DNA from: Myxococcales bacterium
GTDB taxonomy: Bacteria > Myxococcota_A > Polyangia > Fen-1088
Assembly: GCA_003170035.1 (NCBI GenBank)
Contig: PMZX01000208.1
Coordinates: 11,517-18,889, forward strand
DNA: 7,373 nt
Direction of reading: 5' to 3'
The position numbers and the translations under genes are program-made. Below are positions 5,943-7,373 of the stretch, one piece after another (position 1 is the stretch's first letter; the number at the start of each line of letters is the position of its first letter). The notes beneath the pieces were generated by a model. It was not told the DNA's origin. It worked only from the letters and a program-made list of their open reading frames with translations, and searched no databases.

Positions 5943-7373
5943 CTAGTGGTGGCTTGGACAGTCCGGGCCAGTGAGGCCAGGCCCCACGTTGTCGCCCGGA
6001 AGGCCTGTGTTCGTCATGTCGCTCTCGTTGTGTGCGTACGTGATGCCAGCGTTGAGCGTCACCGTGGACAGGGGCGTGACGGTGGCACCGGCGCAGTCGA
6101 GGTAGATACCGTAACCTCGGCTGTACGTGAACGAAGCGTGGTCCACCACGATCTGAGCGGTGGAGTTGCCGTTCTCGAGAATGAGGTCGCCTCCACCGCT
6201 GACGCCGTCGCTGCCAGCATAGGAGATGTCGGCATAGCTGATCCGTGCCGTGGCGCCCCCCCACACCTCCAGGCCGACCCAGTCCCCCAGATCTGGCGTG
6301 GCGGCAAGTGAAGTGAGAGAAACACGGTTGCTGGAAGTGCCCGCGATCACGAGAGTGGCGGGTCCTGCAAAGCCGACGCTGAACTCGGCCGGGGGGTTGG
6401 TTGCGGCAAACATGAGTTTCATGCCAGCGCCGATGGTCAAGACCGGGTTGTCCAATTCCACACCTTGCAGCCACAGGCCCCCGGTGACCGCTACGGGCGT
6501 TCCTGGATCGACCCAAGACGCCGTCGAGTTGATTATCCCGCCGACGATCTCGATCGTGGCGCCCCCATTGAAGGTGTTGTTTGCACCAATGCCCGCAAAC
6601 GAGGCCCCCTGGACCGAGATGGCATACTGGCCGTCCGGGATATTGCTGAAGGTCGAGTTCGTGATGACGAAGTTCGAATCCACGTCGTACTCCAAGATGC
6701 CATCGGAGTCCGGGCCCACGTGGTCGATTGTCACGTGATCGATTGTCACGAGGTTGGCCCCCACGCCGTCACCGACTATGCAGCCACTGCGATCCGCACC
6801 ACAATAGTCTAGCTTGGCGTACGCGATCCGGGTGCCAGCCATGGTGCCATCCCACAAGTGGATGGCCCGCCAATCTCCGGGCAACGGCGGCGACGCGTTA
6901 GAAGTGAACACAATCGGGTCCAGCGCGGTTCCGACCGCGACCAGCTTGCCTCCATTAGTGCTGCCGACGTCAATTCCCATGGGGCCTTCAAACTTCAGCG
7001 TGACGCCTGGCTCGATGGTCACGACGGCGCCCTCGGTGATCTGGATGAAGTCCCTGATGAGGTACGGGCTGCACGCCTTGGCCAGCGTGATGTCGGAGAC
7101 AACGGCGCCTCCGAAGAATTCACAAGCAACCGGCGAAGAATCCGTCGCATCACTTGAGCCGTCAGCGGGCGCGCCGCCATCAGCAGCGTTGGCATCCGCT
7201 GGGCTGTCGGCCGGCACATCAGTGCTGACAATCGGCCGGTCCACGGCAACCAGATTATCCACAGCCGCATCAGGCGTCACGACGAGGCCAGTGTCTGGCA
7301 CGCCCGGACCACCGTCCGCGACGACATCGGGCGTGGCGACAGGCCCGTCCGCGACAGGCCCGTCCGCGATAGG
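5943..7373 (-). CDS. Secreted beta-helix-like protein, N-terminus outside window (partial)
   Basis: The frame is open for 476 codons from the right edge of the window to TAG at 5943-5945, and its true start lies beyond 7373. A GTG at 7301 is in frame but falls inside a low-complexity Ala/Asp/Pro/Gly/Val linker without a signal peptide, so it is unlikely to be the start. The linker covers about the first 83 visible residues and ends at Cys (PVACEFFGG). The rest is strand-rich with the pattern of parallel beta-helix/pectate-lyase-like folds. Two similar blocks are visible: VTIEPGVTLKF...GDWRAIHLW...RIAYAKLDYCG (about 6792-7028), and LTIGAGMKLMF...GDWVGLEVW...RISYADISYAG (about 6210-6443). Paired cysteines (YCGADRSGC; CAG; CPSHH at the end) fit an extracytoplasmic location. 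No catalytic residues are recognisable. It is probably a surface lipoprotein or secreted binding protein. It ends at a strong terminator. Confidence 0.8.
   Translation of the reverse strand, partial: PIADGPVADGPVATPDVVADGGPGVPDTGLVVTPDAAVDNLVAVDRPIVSTDVPADSPADANAADGGAPADGSSDATDSSPVACEFFGGAVVSDITLAKACSPYLIRDFIQITEGAVVTIEPGVTLKFEGPMGIDVGSTNGGKLVAVGTALDPIVFTSNASPPLPGDWRAIHLWDGTMAGTRIAYAKLDYCGADRSGCIVGDGVGANLVTIDHVTIDHVGPDSDGILEYDVDSNFVITNSTFSNIPDGQYAISVQGASFAGIGANNTFNGGATIEIVGGIINSTASWVDPGTPVAVTGGLWLQGVELDNPVLTIGAGMKLMFAATNPPAEFSVGFAGPATLVIAGTSSNRVSLTSLAATPDLGDWVGLEVWGGATARISYADISYAGSDGVSGGGDLILENGNSTAQIVVDHASFTYSRGYGIYLDCAGATVTPLSTVTLNAGITYAHNESDMTNTGLPGDNVGPGLTGPDCPSHH
6724..6750 (-). repeat. 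15-bp tandem duplication within the beta-helix gene
   Basis: TCGATTGTCACG occurs at 6724-6735 and again at 6739-6750, a 15-bp period that keeps the frame and encodes VTIDH twice in succession. It suggests a recent in-frame slippage duplication in a beta-strand segment. Confidence 0.7.
7336..7373 (-). repeat. 15-bp tandem repeat encoding the Val-Ala-Asp-Gly-Pro linker
   Basis: GCGACAGGCCCGTCC at 7336-7350 is repeated exactly at 7351-7365, and a third copy begins (GCGATAGG) at the window edge. On the minus strand it reads as a pentapeptide repeat of Val, Ala, Asp, Gly and Pro, a flexible linker typical between an anchor and an extracellular domain. It may continue beyond the window. Confidence 0.75.

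Noticed and set aside
5574..6311. A plus-strand open frame running from the lipoprotein gene into the beta-helix gene
   Set aside because: It crosses the bidirectional terminator and overlaps two better-supported genes in other frames.
7299..7301. The GTG at 7301 as start of the beta-helix protein
   Set aside because: The frame continues open to the window edge with the same repeated linker, and no signal peptide or ribosome binding site is visible. The gene is treated as truncated by the window.

Overview
The window is GC-rich, with dense, codon-biased genes and long spurious open frames on the opposite strands. Its gene content suggests a member of the Myxococcota or a related deltaproteobacterial lineage. 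The main hints are a receiver/DUF4388(PATAN)/J-domain/TPR chimera, a TPR lipoprotein, and a secreted beta-helix protein with an Ala/Asp/Pro/Gly-rich linker. No phylogenetic marker is decisive, so the lineage is an inference.

Layout. Positions 1-146 are G-rich, non-coding, and carry two copies of a hairpin repeat just beyond the end of a leftward operon. That operon (147-1974, minus strand) holds glmU, for UDP-N-acetylglucosamine synthesis, followed by a small SCP2-type lipid-binding protein. An 82-bp divergent intergenic region (1975-2056) separates it from a rightward cluster (2057-5842, plus strand). The cluster contains a 659-residue multidomain regulator or co-chaperone with a degenerate receiver, a branched-chain aminotransferase (ilvE) overlapping it by ATGA, and a TPR lipoprotein. 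Between ilvE and the lipoprotein a possible 25-codon mini-ORF touches both neighbours through ATGA and GTGA overlaps. The cluster meets a leftward gene at a bidirectional intrinsic terminator (about 5862-5898). That last gene (5943 to beyond 7373, minus strand) encodes a secreted beta-helix-like protein whose N-terminus lies outside the window.

How the genes relate. glmU and ilvE are core metabolism (cell envelope precursor; Val/Leu/Ile). The genes beside them look lineage-specific. Tight coupling of ilvE behind the regulator suggests co-expression, but the sequence shows no functional link.

The least ordinary items are the regulator architecture with its missing receiver residues, the mini-ORF bridge, and a family of short hairpins (GAACCCT, 3-nt loop, AGGGTTC) at gene 3' ends. 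I see no CRISPR array, tRNA, rRNA, transposase or phage gene, and no clear defence or biosynthetic system.
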